64,000 nt of DNA from CAWDVR01 sp044869805 (GCA_044869805.1 JBIOXV010000005.1:124001-188000), one strand, 5' to 3'; shown: positions 35,128-43,808, counted from the stretch's first letter. Notes: generated by a model from the sequence alone, not told the origin. A program made the numbers and translations.

Positions 35128-37726
35128 CCGCTCGCGGCGAGGTGGTGCCGACGACGGCCCGATTCAGGGCACCGTCGCCGTCCAGGCCTCGGTGCCCCCG
35201 GTTTCGAAGCCGTCCGAGAACAGCAGGCTGCCGCCGCCGGTCGAGAGCAGGCTCGGCAGGGACAGCCCGGTCGAAGGCCCGTTGATGGTGCGCAAGGCCG
35301 GGGTGACGCCCACCGCCGCCAGAGGGAAGACCTTGACCGCGGCGGTGGCGGTGTTGGTCTACCTCGGCCAGCAGCCGTTGCGCCAGGTGGGCGTAGCGCG
35401 GGAGCCCGAGCGTTTCGGCGGCGGAGAGCACCTCCCGGGCCTGGCGCCGTGCCTCCTCGCGCCGGCCGCCGGCAGCCGCCACGCGGGCACGGCCCAGGCG
35501 GGCCTCGAGAGCGATCGAGGGCACGGAGCCGAGCTCGCCCGAGCGCTCGAGCGCGGCGAAGAGCTCCCCGGCGTTGGCGAGCCGCCCGCGGGCGAGGGCC
35601 AGCTCGGCCTCAGCTTGGGTGAGCCGCGCCTGGGCAAAGGAGAAGGGGCCCTGCGATGGCGGCACCCTGGCGCGGGCGTGGGCGATCTCGGCCTCGGCCT
35701 CTGCCAGCTTCCCGGCGGTGACCAAGGCGTGGGCAAGGATGGCCCGCGCCAGCCCTTCCTCGTTCTCCCGCTTGTGCTCGATGAGGAGCGCCACCGCTTC
35801 GCGCCCGGCCGCGACTGCCTCATTCACCTCGTCGCCGGCGAGCAGCGTGGCGCTGCGGCCGAGCTGCCGCCCGGCGAACCGGCCGGGGTCGTTGGTCTTG
35901 CGCATCACCTCGGCCGACTGCGTGGCGAGCTCGATCGCCCGGCCAACTTCGCCCTTCTCCAGCGCCACCTGGCTGCGCACGTAGAGCGAGAGGGAAAGGG
36001 TGTCCGGGTCGCCCGCCTCGCGGGTCAGGGGGTCGGCCTCGGCGACCAGACGCTCGGCCTCGGCGATGCGCCCAAGCACCACGGCCTCCATGGCGAGGTT
36101 GTCGAGGCTGCGGGCGACGAATACCTTGTCCGCAGTGTGGCGCCGCGCCTCCAAGGCCTCGGTCAGGAGGGCATAGGAGCGCGGCCGGTCGCCGAGGCGC
36201 CCCGCCAGCAGCGCAAGGTTGGTCAACGCCCCTCCTGCCCCTTCCGCGTCCCCGATCTCGCGATAGAGCGCCAGCGCCGCCTCGTACATCGCGGCGGATT
36301 CATCGAGCCGCCCGAGGTCGAAGAGCAGCACGCCGCAGGTATTGCGCGAGGCGGCCTCGCCCAGGCGGTTGCCGAGCTCGCGGTAGAGGTCGATGGCCCG
36401 TTCCAGCCGCCGGATGCCCTCGGCATGGGCCCCCAGCCGGCGGTCCACCCGCGCCAGGCCGCGCAGGGCGTGACCCTCGGCAGCGCGGTCGCCGGCCGCC
36501 ACGGCCTCCTCGAGGGCGGCCCCGAAGTCCTGCTTCGCCTCCGCGGCCTGCCCGAGCTGGAGGCGGGCCGCGGCGCGCAAGCCGAGGGCCGCGACGCGCA
36601 CCGCCCGCGATGGCGACCCGCCGCTGTCGGCGAGCGCCCGCCTGGTGGCCAATGCCTGCTCGGCGGCCAGCGCCTGGCGCTGGAGGTCACCCTTCTCCTC
36701 GGCGAGGCGCGCCTCCGCTAGGTCCACCCGCGGGTCGCCGGCCGCCGTCTGGCGCAGCCGCCCGAGCGACAGCTCCGCCTCCTCGAGCAGGCCGGCCTTC
36801 ACTTGGGTATCGAGCAGGTGCAAGCCGTAGTCGAGCTCGCCCGGATAGAGGCCGAAGAGGCGCAGCAGCACCTCGGCCGCCTCCGCCGGCCGGCCGCGGG
36901 CGGCGAGCGCCTGGCCCTCGACCCACAGACGCTGCTCCTCGCCGAGGAGGCCCCCCTGCTTGCCGAGGCCCCCCTGCTTGCCGAGGCCGCCCGACTTGCC
37001 GAGGCCCGCGGCCTCGTGCGCCGCCCTCTCCGCCGCCTGCTCGGCCGCGGCCGCCTCGCCCAGCGCCGAGTACGCCGAGGCGAGCGCCGCCTGCGCCAGG
37101 GCCGAGCCGGGCTCGGCCTCGACCGCCTCGGCCAGCCGATCCCGCGCCGCCGCGGCCTCGAGCTCGCGCAAGTGAGCCCGGCCCTCGAAGTAGAGGCGCC
37201 GGGCCTCCGGCTGCAACGGCTCGCCCGGCCGCGCCGGGCCGAGCGTCGCCTGCGAGCCGGGGCCACGCACGCCGAGTAGGGCAAGGGCCGCGAGCGCGGC
37301 GAGCCCGCCCAGGGCCAGCCAGAGCCGGCGGGGGCGCGGCGGAGCCTGGCTGGCGGATGGGCTCTCCGGCACCACCTCCGCCACGTGGCGCGGGACCTCC
37401 TCGGCCGTCTCCGCTCGGACCTCGCCCACGAACCGATAGCCCGCCTTGGGCACCGTCTCGATGAGGTCGGCGCCGCCACTCTCGGCCAGGGCGCGGCGCA
37501 GCAGGCGGATGGTCTGGCTGAGGTTGCCCTCGGTGACCACCACGTCCGGCCAGACCTCGGCCAGGAGCTGCTCTTTGTAGAGCAACCGGCCGGCATTGCG
37601 CACCAGGAAGACCAGGAGATCGAAGGCCTTGGGCGGCAGCGCCACGGGATCGCCGCCCCGCTGGAGCGTCCGCTCGCGGGCGTCGAGAGCGAAGGTTCCG
37701 AAGCGGAAGCGTTCCTGCGGCTGCAT
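34874..37726 (-). CDS. OmpR-type winged-helix regulator with TPRs; 3' end rearranged
   Basis: The frame is open for 950 codons but the credible protein ends near base 35362 (~788 aa). Residues ~1-105 are a Trans_reg_C winged helix (FALDARERTLQRGGDPVALP, then NLSQTIRLLRRALAESGG and VPKAGYRFVGEV). A membrane segment (LWLALGGLAALAALALLGV) is at ~133-152, then ~600 residues of TPRs. This CadC-like layout is common in Acidobacteriota. After LAQRLLAEVD the sequence becomes Arg/His/Gly/Pro-rich junk that runs 254 bp antisense into the sulfatase gene, while a different frame there encodes a recognisable C-terminal fragment of another protein. A GLGKQG triplet repeat (36947-37000) lies in the TPR part. 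Divergent from the ArsR gene. Confidence 0.75.
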   Translation of the reverse strand: MQPQERFRFGTFALDARERTLQRGGDPVALPPKAFDLLVFLVRNAGRLLYKEQLLAEVWPDVVVTEGNLSQTIRLLRRALAESGGADLIETVPKAGYRFVGEVRAETAEEVPRHVAEVVPESPSASQAPPRPRRLWLALGGLAALAALALLGVRGPGSQATLGPARPGEPLQPEARRLYFEGRAHLRELEAAAARDRLAEAVEAEPGSALAQAALASAYSALGEAAAAEQAAERAAHEAAGLGKSGGLGKQGGLGKQGGLLGEEQRLWVEGQALAARGRPAEAAEVLLRLFGLYPGELDYGLHLLDTQVKAGLLEEAELSLGRLRQTAAGDPRVDLAEARLAEEKGDLQRQALAAEQALATRRALADSGGSPSRAVRVAALGLRAAARLQLGQAAEAKQDFGAALEEAVAAGDRAAEGHALRGLARVDRRLGAHAEGIRRLERAIDLYRELGNRLGEAASRNTCGVLLFDLGRLDESAAMYEAALALYREIGDAEGAGGALTNLALLAGRLGDRPRSYALLTEALEARRHTADKVFVARSLDNLAMEAVVLGRIAEAERLVAEADPLTREAGDPDTLSLSLYVRSQVALEKGEVGRAIELATQSAEVMRKTNDPGRFAGRQLGRSATLLAGDEVNEAVAAGREAVALLIEHKRENEEGLARAILAHALVTAGKLAEAEAEIAHARARVPPSQGPFSFAQARLTQAEAELALARGRLANAGELFAALERSGELGSVPSIALEARLGRARVAAAGGRREEARRQAREVLSAAETLGLPRYAHLAQRLLAEVDQHRHRRGQGLPSGGGGRHPGLAHHQRAFDRAVPAEPALDRRRQPAVLGRLRNRGHRGLDGDGALNRAVVGTTSPRAATAGRSPGGPGSAAWPRRGAVRRPWPGPGCAACAPRSRRPSGSGCGPRAAAARPPLPAGARSKRRAGRGSRAPGSRRGRARSRA
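35164..35358 (-). pseudogene. C-terminal fragment of a secreted protein, joined out of frame
   Basis: In the frame starting directly after a TAG at 35361-35359, 64 codons read as a plausible protein end: NTATAAVKVFPLAAVGVTPA, then LLSTGGGSLLFSDGFETGG and TEAWTATVP before TGA. The DGFETGGTEAW ending resembles the C-terminal tail DGFESGDxxxW that I recall on secreted proteins of related bacteria. It has no start and abuts the TPR regulator in another frame, so it looks like the remnant left by a deletion or recombination. Confidence 0.55.
36947..37000 (-). repeat. 18-bp tandem repeat, three units
   Basis: Two identical units and one diverged unit of GAGGCCCCCCTGCTTGCC on the plus strand, encoding GLGKQG/GLGKSG repeats in frame within the TPR region of the regulator. 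In-frame length, so copy-number change would not break the gene. Confidence 0.8.
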
Positions 37727-37782
37727 GGCGGCCTCGAAGCCGCCCTACTCTACTTGCTGCGCCTCGCCCGCCCCTCCACCCC

Positions 37783-37804
37783 ATTGACAACAAATCTTGT
37801 CAAT
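37783..37804 (+). promoter_or_regulatory. palindromic operator overlapping a -35 box
   Basis: ATTGACAA and TTGTCAAT form a perfect 8-bp inverted repeat around CAAATC. The left arm contains TTGACA (37784-37789), a consensus -35 hexamer, with a weak TGAAAT 17 bp downstream. It ends 15 bp before the ArsR-family start codon at 37820 and lies in the divergent region with the TPR regulator, so it is a likely autoregulatory site. It stands out as AT-rich. Confidence 0.65.
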
Positions 37805-37819
37805 GGTGAAATCGGGGCC

Positions 37820-38422
37820 ATGCAAGACCTCGAGGTCATCGATCACCCGGCCACCGCGACCGTCGCCCTCGACCCGGTCAGGAGCCGTCTGCTCGCGGAG
37901 CTGGCGGAGCCCGCGTCAGCGGCGGCGCTCGCGGCGCGTGTCGGGATCGCCCGCCAGAAGGTCAACTACCATCTGCGGGCGCTGGAGGCGCACGGGCTGG
38001 TGAAGGTGGCCGAAAAACGCATGTGGGGCGGGCTGACGGAGCGCCTGCTGGTGGCGACCGCGGCGTCTTACGTGATCTCGCCGAGCGCGCTGGGCCCGGT
38101 CGCCGCGGACCCCGGCCGCAGCGCGGACCGGCTCTCCGCGAGCTACTTGATCGCGCTGGCGGCCCGCATCGTGCGCGAGGTGAGCGATCTCTGGCGCCGC
38201 GCGCAGGAGGCGGGCAAGCGCCTGCCGACGCTGTCGCTCGACACCGAGGTCCGCTTCCGGTCGGCCGCCGAGCGCGCCGCGTTCACCGGCGAGCTGACCG
38301 AGGCCGTCACCCGGCTGGTGGCGCGCTACCACGACGCGCAGGCCCCGGGCGGCCGCTCGCATCGCTTGGTGGTGGTGGCGCACCCCCTGCCCCACGAAAC
38401 CCGAACCGAAGTTCCATCCTGA
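37820..38422 (+). CDS. ArsR-family winged-helix regulator
   Basis: 200 aa. The ATG at 37820 is chosen because the open frame upstream has no ribosome binding site and crosses the divergent promoter. Residues ~15-75 are an ArsR-type helix-turn-helix (RSRLLAELAEPASAAALAAR, VGIARQKVNYHLRALEAHG), followed by an effector region of ~120 residues (RVREVSDLWRRAQEAGKRLP-like helix, LSLDTEVRFRSAAERAAF). No Cys metal-site motif is present, so it is not a classical metal sensor. It is followed by DUF1579 and SRPBCC genes, a common ArsR-SRPBCC arrangement in which the regulator controls the downstream genes. The palindrome at 37783-37804 is its probable operator. Confidence 0.83.
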   Translation: MQDLEVIDHPATATVALDPVRSRLLAELAEPASAAALAARVGIARQKVNYHLRALEAHGLVKVAEKRMWGGLTERLLVATAASYVISPSALGPVAADPGRSADRLSASYLIALAARIVREVSDLWRRAQEAGKRLPTLSLDTEVRFRSAAERAAFTGELTEAVTRLVARYHDAQAPGGRSHRLVVVAHPLPHETRTEVPS

Positions 38423-38453
38423 GCACGAACGACACGAACCAAAGGAGACCATC

Positions 38454-38993
38454 ATGAAGAGGATCGCAATCGCAGGACTGTTGATGGCGCTGCTGGCGGG
38501 CACCGCCTGGCTCTCGGCCCAGGAGGCGCCGGCAGCCGGTCATGCCTGGCTGGACCAGCTCGCTGGAGAGTGGGAAACCGAGGGTGAAGTGGTCCTCGAT
38601 CCGAGCCAGCCGCCCATCAAGTCGAAGGGATCGGAGAGCTTCCGCAGGCTGGGCGACTATTGGGCCGTCTCCGACGTCAAGGGCACCTTCATGGACATGC
38701 CCTTCTCCGCGGTCTTCACGCTGGGCTTCGACCCCGGGACGAAGAAGTTCGTCGGCACCTGGGTCGACTCCTCGTCGAGCTACCTCTGGCACTACGAAGG
38801 CACCCTGGACGCGAGCGGCAAGACCTTGACGCTCGAGAGCGAGGGGCCCTGCGTCAGGACCCCCGGCAAGGACGCCAAGTTCCGGGACGTGATGGAGATC
38901 AAGAGCAACAACGAGCGGACGTTCACGAGCCGGGCGCTGATCGACGGCAAGTGGGAGACCATGGTCACCATCCACTCTCGGCGCAAGGCCTAG
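38454..38993 (+). CDS. exported DUF1579 protein
   Basis: 179 aa; ATG preceded by AAAGGAGACC. Signal peptide (IAIAGLLMALLAGTAWLSAQ). The mature part matches DUF1579: HAWLDQLAGEWETEGEVVL, WAVSDVKGTFMDMPFSAVFT, LGFDPGTKKFVGTWVDS and YEGTLDASGKTLTLESEGP. This is a β-barrel lipocalin-like family of unknown function, usually found with ArsR and SRPBCC genes. It is 31 bp after the ArsR gene and 35 bp before the SRPBCC gene, so all three form one operon. Confidence 0.87.
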   Translation: MKRIAIAGLLMALLAGTAWLSAQEAPAAGHAWLDQLAGEWETEGEVVLDPSQPPIKSKGSESFRRLGDYWAVSDVKGTFMDMPFSAVFTLGFDPGTKKFVGTWVDSSSSYLWHYEGTLDASGKTLTLESEGPCVRTPGKDAKFRDVMEIKSNNERTFTSRALIDGKWETMVTIHSRRKA

Positions 38994-39028
38994 ACGAGCC
39001 TCCCGCCGAGCCGCGCAAAGGAGCGATC

Positions 39029-39850
39029 ATGCCGGTCAACAAAGATGCGTCCGGGCGCCGCTGGGTCGCGGTCGAGGCCGAGGTCCCCGGTACGCCGGAG
39101 CAAGTTTGGAAGGCCATCGCCACCGGGCCCGGGATCTCGGCCTGGTTCGTCCCCAGCCAGGTCGAGGAGTACCTCGGCGGCCTCGCCACCGCCAACTTCG
39201 GCCCGGGCATGGAGTCCGTGGCGAAGATCACCCTCTGGGATCCTCCCCACCGCTTCGTCATGGACAGCGAGGACCTGGGGCCGGGCGCGCCGCCGGTCGC
39301 CAGCGAGTGGATCGTCGAGGCACGCTCCGGCGGCACCTGCGTCGTGCGCGTGGTCCACAGCCTGTTCGCCGACGGCGAGGACTGGGACAACCAGCTCGTG
39401 GGCTGGGAGAGCGGCTGGCCCTCCTTCTTCCGCATCCTGCGCCTGTACCTCGAGCACTTCCCCGGGCAGCCTTCGGCCTCCTTTCAGCTCGGCGGCGTCG
39501 GCCCCGGGTCCCGCTCCGAGGCCTGGGCGGCGCTCACCGGCGCGCTCGGCATGGCCGGGGCCGCCGTGGGCCAACGGGTCAGCTCGCCCCACGGCGTGCC
39601 ACCCCTCGCCGGGCTCGTCGTGCGGGTGGGGGAGGAGGCCTACCCCGAGGAGCTGCTGCTGCGGCTGGACGAGCCGGCGCCGGGCACAGCCCACTTCTTC
39701 GCCATGGAGATGGGCGGCCAGGTCTACTTGTCGGTGCGCATCTATCTGTACGGCGAGCAGGCGGCCTCCGTGGTCGCCCGCGACGAGCCGCTGTGGCAGA
39801 CATGGATGGGAGAGCGCTTCCCGACCGGCGGCCTCAAATACGAGTGCTGA
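39029..39850 (+). CDS. SRPBCC/AHSA1-like protein
   Basis: 273 aa. ATG at 39029 follows AAAGGAGCGATC. Residues ~10-150 are an SRPBCC (START-like, Aha1 C-terminal) domain: WVAVEAEVPGTPEQVWKAIA, GPGISAWFVPSQVEEY, ITLWDPPHRFVMDSEDLGPG, and WESGWPSFFRILRLYLEHFP. A C-terminal extension of ~110 residues is less conserved. These proteins bind small hydrophobic ligands; the reaction, if any, is unknown. Cytoplasmic. Last gene of the ArsR-DUF1579-SRPBCC operon; an inverted repeat (39888-39987) follows before the convergent DUF885 gene. Confidence 0.85.
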   Translation: MPVNKDASGRRWVAVEAEVPGTPEQVWKAIATGPGISAWFVPSQVEEYLGGLATANFGPGMESVAKITLWDPPHRFVMDSEDLGPGAPPVASEWIVEARSGGTCVVRVVHSLFADGEDWDNQLVGWESGWPSFFRILRLYLEHFPGQPSASFQLGGVGPGSRSEAWAALTGALGMAGAAVGQRVSSPHGVPPLAGLVVRVGEEAYPEELLLRLDEPAPGTAHFFAMEMGGQVYLSVRIYLYGEQAASVVARDEPLWQTWMGERFPTGGLKYEC

Positions 39851-39887
39851 GGCCGCGCCTGCGGGGCCGCCCGTGGCTCGCGACTCA

Positions 39888-39987
39888 GAACCGGTGAAGA
39901 AACCGTAGCGAGCAGGGCCGGCTGCTAGGAGCGGGAGGACCCCGCGACAACGCAGACGGCCCGCGCAGCAGGTTTATTCACCGGCTC
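39888..39987. terminator. inverted repeat between convergent genes
   Basis: GAACCGGTGAAGAAACC (39888-39904) pairs with GGTTTATTCACCGGCTC (39971-39987), 15 of 17 positions, across 66 bp that are themselves GC-rich and partly self-complementary. The right arm ends on the first base of the DUF885 stop. It may terminate transcription from both sides or be a dispersed repeat. Confidence 0.5.
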
Positions 39988-41738
39988 TAGCGCCGGGCGG
40001 CCGCGATGAACGCGTTCACCTGATCCTCGAGCACGGTCAGCGGCACCGAGCCCTGGGCGAGCACCGTGTCGTGGAAGTCGCGCAGGTCGAAGCGCGCGCC
40101 GAGTGCCTCTTCGGCGCGCTTCCTGAGCTCGCGGATCTTGAGCTCTCCCATCTTGTAGGACAGGGCCTGCGCCGGCCACGAGATGTAGCGGTCGGTCTCG
40201 GTCTCGACCTCGTGCAGCGACAGGGCGGTGTTGCCGGCCAGGTAGTCGATGGCCTGCTGCCGCGTCCAGCCGAAGGCGTGCAGGCCGGTGTCGACTACCA
40301 GGCGGCAGGCGCGCCACATCTCGTAGGTCAGGCGGCCAAAGTTGCTGTAGGGGTCGGTATAGAAGCCGGCCTCGAGCCCCAGGCGCTCGGAGTACAGCCC
40401 CCAGCCTTCGCCGAAGGAGTTGACGTAGGTGAAGCGGCGGAAGGCGGGCACGCCCTCGAGCTCGCGCTGCAGGGCGATCTGCAGATGGTGCCCCGGCACC
40501 GCCTCGTGCAGCGACAGGGCCTCGAGGGCGTAGAGCGGCCGGCTCTCGAGCGCGTAGGTGTTGACCCAGTAGGTGCCGGCCCGCGTCGAGTCCAGGGGCG
40601 CCTCGACGTAGCGGCCGGCTGTGTACTTCGGCGCCAGGTCGGGCGGCACCGGCTCGACGCCGTAGGGCTGGCGCGGCAGGCGCTTGAAGAGCGAAGGAAG
40701 CTTGCCGTCCATGCGCTTGGCGATGTAGGCCGCCTGCTTGAGCAGCTCCTCGCCGCTCTTCGGGTAGAAGCGCGGATCGGTGCGCAGGAACTGGACGAAT
40801 TCCGCGAAGCTGCCCTCGAAGCCCACCTGGTCGATCACCGCCTGCATCTCGGCGCGGATGCGGGCCACCTCCTGGAGGCCGAGCTCGTGGATCTGCTCGG
40901 GGGTCAGATCGAGGGTGGTGAAGTGGCGGACCAGGTGGGCATACAGCTCGCGGCCGCGCGGCCACTCCGAGGCGCCGATCGTGGAGCGGGCGCCGGGGAT
41001 GTACTCGCGGGTCATGAAGTCGAGGAACTTGCGGTAGGCGGGGATCACCGCCTCCTCGATCGTCCGCCGGCCGGCGGCGGAGAGGCGCTCGCGGTCGCCC
41101 GCGGGAAGGGTCGCGGGGAAGCTCGCGAACGGCTGCCAGAAGACGCTCTGCGTGACCTCGTCGACGATGTGGGTGGTGATGGTGGTCTCGAAGCCGGCGA
41201 ACACCGCCTTGGGCGGCGTGAAGCCGGCGGCCAGGCCCTCGCGCATTAGCGCCACCTGCTGGTCGACGTAGACCGGGAAGGCCCGCAGGCGGGCGAGGTA
41301 ATTGTCGTAGTCCTTGGCGACCAGGAAGTTGGTCTCGGCCGGCAGGCGGGCGAAGTAGCTGTGGAAACCGCCCTCGGCGGTGATCGGCATGCGGTGAGTG
41401 CCGAAGTCGAGCTCGGCGAGGTCGTCTTTCAGCTTGCGCTCGAGCATGTCGTAGCTCACGCGGTCGCCGGTGGCGAGCGCCGCGCGGTCGAAGGTCGCGA
41501 GCCGCTCGAGCGTCCGGCGGAAGAACGCCCCCCGGCGCTCGAAGTCGGCGCCGGCGAGCGACGGCAGCCGGTCGTCGTAGCGGTGGTCGCCCGTGCCCGA
41601 AGCGAAGAGCGGCTCCTCCCGAAGCTGGAACTCCCATACCTCCTCGAACAGGGCGGAGAGCGGGGCGGCCGCCTCGCTGGCGTCAACGCTCGCCACCGCC
41701 GTCAACAGCACGAGCAAACCGATGCCGGTCGAATGCAT
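39987..41738 (-). CDS. DUF885 family putative metallopeptidase, exported
   Basis: 583 aa. The ATG at 41738 is preceded by GGGAGGTCACGAC and opens a signal peptide (GIGLLVLLTAVASVDASEAA); an earlier in-frame start adds 22 unrelated residues. The DUF885 body has the conserved HEAVPGHHLQIALQREL motif, a likely metal site, then FGEGWGLYSERLGLEAGFY and GHHLQ-partner residues near NTALSLHEVETETDRYI. DUF885 proteins resemble M32/M3-like metallopeptidases and are frequent in Acidobacteriota and Gammaproteobacteria. It is on the same strand as the NRPS locus but separated from the haloperoxidase gene by a strong hairpin, so it is probably an independent gene. Confidence 0.87.
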   Translation of the reverse strand: MHSTGIGLLVLLTAVASVDASEAAAPLSALFEEVWEFQLREEPLFASGTGDHRYDDRLPSLAGADFERRGAFFRRTLERLATFDRAALATGDRVSYDMLERKLKDDLAELDFGTHRMPITAEGGFHSYFARLPAETNFLVAKDYDNYLARLRAFPVYVDQQVALMREGLAAGFTPPKAVFAGFETTITTHIVDEVTQSVFWQPFASFPATLPAGDRERLSAAGRRTIEEAVIPAYRKFLDFMTREYIPGARSTIGASEWPRGRELYAHLVRHFTTLDLTPEQIHELGLQEVARIRAEMQAVIDQVGFEGSFAEFVQFLRTDPRFYPKSGEELLKQAAYIAKRMDGKLPSLFKRLPRQPYGVEPVPPDLAPKYTAGRYVEAPLDSTRAGTYWVNTYALESRPLYALEALSLHEAVPGHHLQIALQRELEGVPAFRRFTYVNSFGEGWGLYSERLGLEAGFYTDPYSNFGRLTYEMWRACRLVVDTGLHAFGWTRQQAIDYLAGNTALSLHEVETETDRYISWPAQALSYKMGELKIRELRKRAEEALGARFDLRDFHDTVLAQGSVPLTVLEDQVNAFIAAARR

Positions 41739-41824
41739 GTCGTGACCTCCCGATCGCAGACCATGTGTCCTACGAGGATAGTAGGCAGTGTCGCGGGGCG
41801 TCAACGGGCGGCTCTACAACAAGA

Positions 41825-41846
41825 GGGCCCGCCGTGAGGCGGGCCC
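41825..41846 (-). terminator. strong hairpin ending the NRPS operon
   Basis: GGGCCCGCC (41825-41833) and GGCGGGCCC (41838-41846) form a perfect 9-bp stem with a GTGA/TCAC tetraloop, 26 bp after the stop of the haloperoxidase-like gene. On the minus strand it is followed by TCTTGTTGTAG, a weak T-rich tail, consistent with an intrinsic terminator. Confidence 0.75.
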
Positions 41847-41871
41847 GCAAACCGTCGCGAAGGCCGGAGGA

Positions 41872-43695
41872 TCAGGAGATGGTGATCGGCGTGCCGTCGA
41901 ACTTGGTGAGCTGGAAGCCGGCAAAGGGCTCGCGGTACGTCGCGAGCTGCTCGTGCAGGAGGCGGATGGCGAGCTCCTCGCCCTGGAAGAGGCCGGCGAG
42001 GTCGTCCGTGCGGAAGTGGAAACCCGACATGTCACGGCAGAGTGCGAGGTTCATCGCCAGCTTGTTGAGCTCGCCGCCGAGCGTCAACTGCGGTCCGTCG
42101 ACGCCGACCACATAAGCCGGGAGCGGCGCCAGGCCGGTGGCGTTGGTCTTGACCAGGGCGCCGGGGAAGTTCGCCGCCTCATTGAAGAAGGCCTTGAGCA
42201 CGGTGACTCCGGCGCCGGCCGAGAAGGCGTGCCCGGCCGGGTAGGAGGGGTGGGTCGGGCAGCCGGTGCGGGCGATCTGCGACAGCAGGTAGGTGCCGGT
42301 CGCCGACAGGCCCTGGGCGACGTTGCGCGCCTGGTTGTAGTTGAAGGTCCGGGTCAGCAGATCGGTGTCGGCGAGCAGGTCGCCGTGGATCGGATAGGAG
42401 GCGCCGGCGGTGATCTGCCGGTGCACCAGGCCGGAGAAAGCCTCCGGCCGGAGGCGCCGGTTGACGTTCCACTTCGAGTACCAGGTGTGGCGCTCGGCCT
42501 TGCCGGAGGCGCCGATCAGCTCGGCGAGGTGGGCGGTGCCGAAGGTGGAAAAGCCGGCCTGGCGGAGGCTGGTCTGGTAGGGGTGGTTGGCGTCGAGGCC
42601 GGGCGAGGCGGCGAACGGGAAGTTGGCCTGCAGGATCAGGTAGGCGCGGAAGTAGACCGAGTAGACGCGGTCGGTGAGGCCGAGCATGCCCATGTCGCGC
42701 GGGTTGCGCGGGAAGCGCAGGGTGGCGTCCAGCGGCGGGAAGAAGCCGGGGAAGGCGCCGACGCCGCCGTCCTGCACCTGCCGCCATTCGTTGAACTCGG
42801 TCATGAAGTCCTGCCCGGGCTGTGCGGTGCGAGCCTGCGGGGTGACCGGGATGCCGTCGTAGGTGAAGGCGCGGAGCAGGAACTGCGACACCCACGGCCC
42901 GTCGAGGCAGCCGGGGAAGGGCAGGCGGAACAGCTCCTGCGGCGTCACCACGCCGCCGCTGTCGCGCGGCCCGATGTAGCCGGAGTAGTTGTTGCCGAGG
43001 TCGGCGGCGGCGGCGGCCACGTCGGCGTTGGTCGCGTAGTCGGAGAAGGGGATGTCACGCAGCAACGCCATCCAGTAGAGCTCGGCCATCTCGGAGGCCA
43101 TCAGGGCGCTGTCGATCGACGGCGCCGCCGGCACCGGGATCGCCTGTGAGTCGGGGCCTTCGATGTTGAAGGAGATGGCGCCCAGCGGGTTGAGCAGCCG
43201 GCCGATGCCCGGCAGGGCCTCGAACTGCGCGTAGTCGCCGTCGGCGATCGCCTGGCGCATCGCCTCGTAGGCCAAGGGGTCCACCTCGCCGGTCACCGGG
43301 TCGTGCGGGATGCCCTTGTGGTAGTTGCCGACGTAGCCCGGGTAGTTCTCCTCGTCGTCGTTGCACTCGTGATTCCAGACGCCGAGCTGCTTCTCGTCCT
43401 TCGCCGCGTCGACCTTGATCTTGAAAGCGGCGTTGCGGCGATGCTGTGGGCTCTCGGGGCCGATTTCGCAGTCGTCATGGTGGCCGCCACCGTGAGCCGC
43501 GGCCTCGGTTTCGGCCAACGATGCGATCGCCGCACCCGCGATGCCAGGAATCAGCGTGGCCCCGAGCGCGGTGCTGCTCACCCCGCTCAGGAAGGCACGG
43601 CGGTCGATTGCGGTTTCGGCACCGGCGTCGGAGCTGGCCTCGGCACGCTCTACGACCTCGCCGCGAGACTCGGGCTCTCGTTCCTCATGACTCAT
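41872..43695 (-). CDS. Tat-exported vanadium-dependent haloperoxidase-like protein
   Basis: 607 aa. Two adjacent ATGs (43698 and 43695) follow AAGGAGAAGG; the second has better spacing. Residues ~31-58 form a twin-arginine signal (DRRAFLSGVSSTALGATLIPG). The C-terminal half fits the PAP2/VHPO fold: YSKWNVNRRLRPEAFSG (Lys and Arg ligands), HPSYPAGHAFSAGA (catalytic His), and CRDMSGFHFRTDDLAG (Arg and the vanadate-binding His six residues on). The Ser of the usual SGH is Ala here. VHPOs use vanadate and H2O2 to oxidise halides. It lies 113 bp downstream of the large NRPS gene on the same strand, before a terminator, so it is likely the last gene of the NRPS operon and may halogenate or crosslink the peptide outside the cytoplasm. 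Confidence 0.8.
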   Translation of the reverse strand: MSHEEREPESRGEVVERAEASSDAGAETAIDRRAFLSGVSSTALGATLIPGIAGAAIASLAETEAAAHGGGHHDDCEIGPESPQHRRNAAFKIKVDAAKDEKQLGVWNHECNDDEENYPGYVGNYHKGIPHDPVTGEVDPLAYEAMRQAIADGDYAQFEALPGIGRLLNPLGAISFNIEGPDSQAIPVPAAPSIDSALMASEMAELYWMALLRDIPFSDYATNADVAAAAADLGNNYSGYIGPRDSGGVVTPQELFRLPFPGCLDGPWVSQFLLRAFTYDGIPVTPQARTAQPGQDFMTEFNEWRQVQDGGVGAFPGFFPPLDATLRFPRNPRDMGMLGLTDRVYSVYFRAYLILQANFPFAASPGLDANHPYQTSLRQAGFSTFGTAHLAELIGASGKAERHTWYSKWNVNRRLRPEAFSGLVHRQITAGASYPIHGDLLADTDLLTRTFNYNQARNVAQGLSATGTYLLSQIARTGCPTHPSYPAGHAFSAGAGVTVLKAFFNEAANFPGALVKTNATGLAPLPAYVVGVDGPQLTLGGELNKLAMNLALCRDMSGFHFRTDDLAGLFQGEELAIRLLHEQLATYREPFAGFQLTKFDGTPITIS

Positions 43696-43808
43696 CATCC
43701 TTCTCCTTGGAATGCAGAAATTTGACTCCGGTGCACAAAACTCCAACCGAGCGTTCGAGTCCCAACGGCCTTTGCCTTCGGGTGCGGCAGCCGGCGAAAC
43801 CGTGACAC

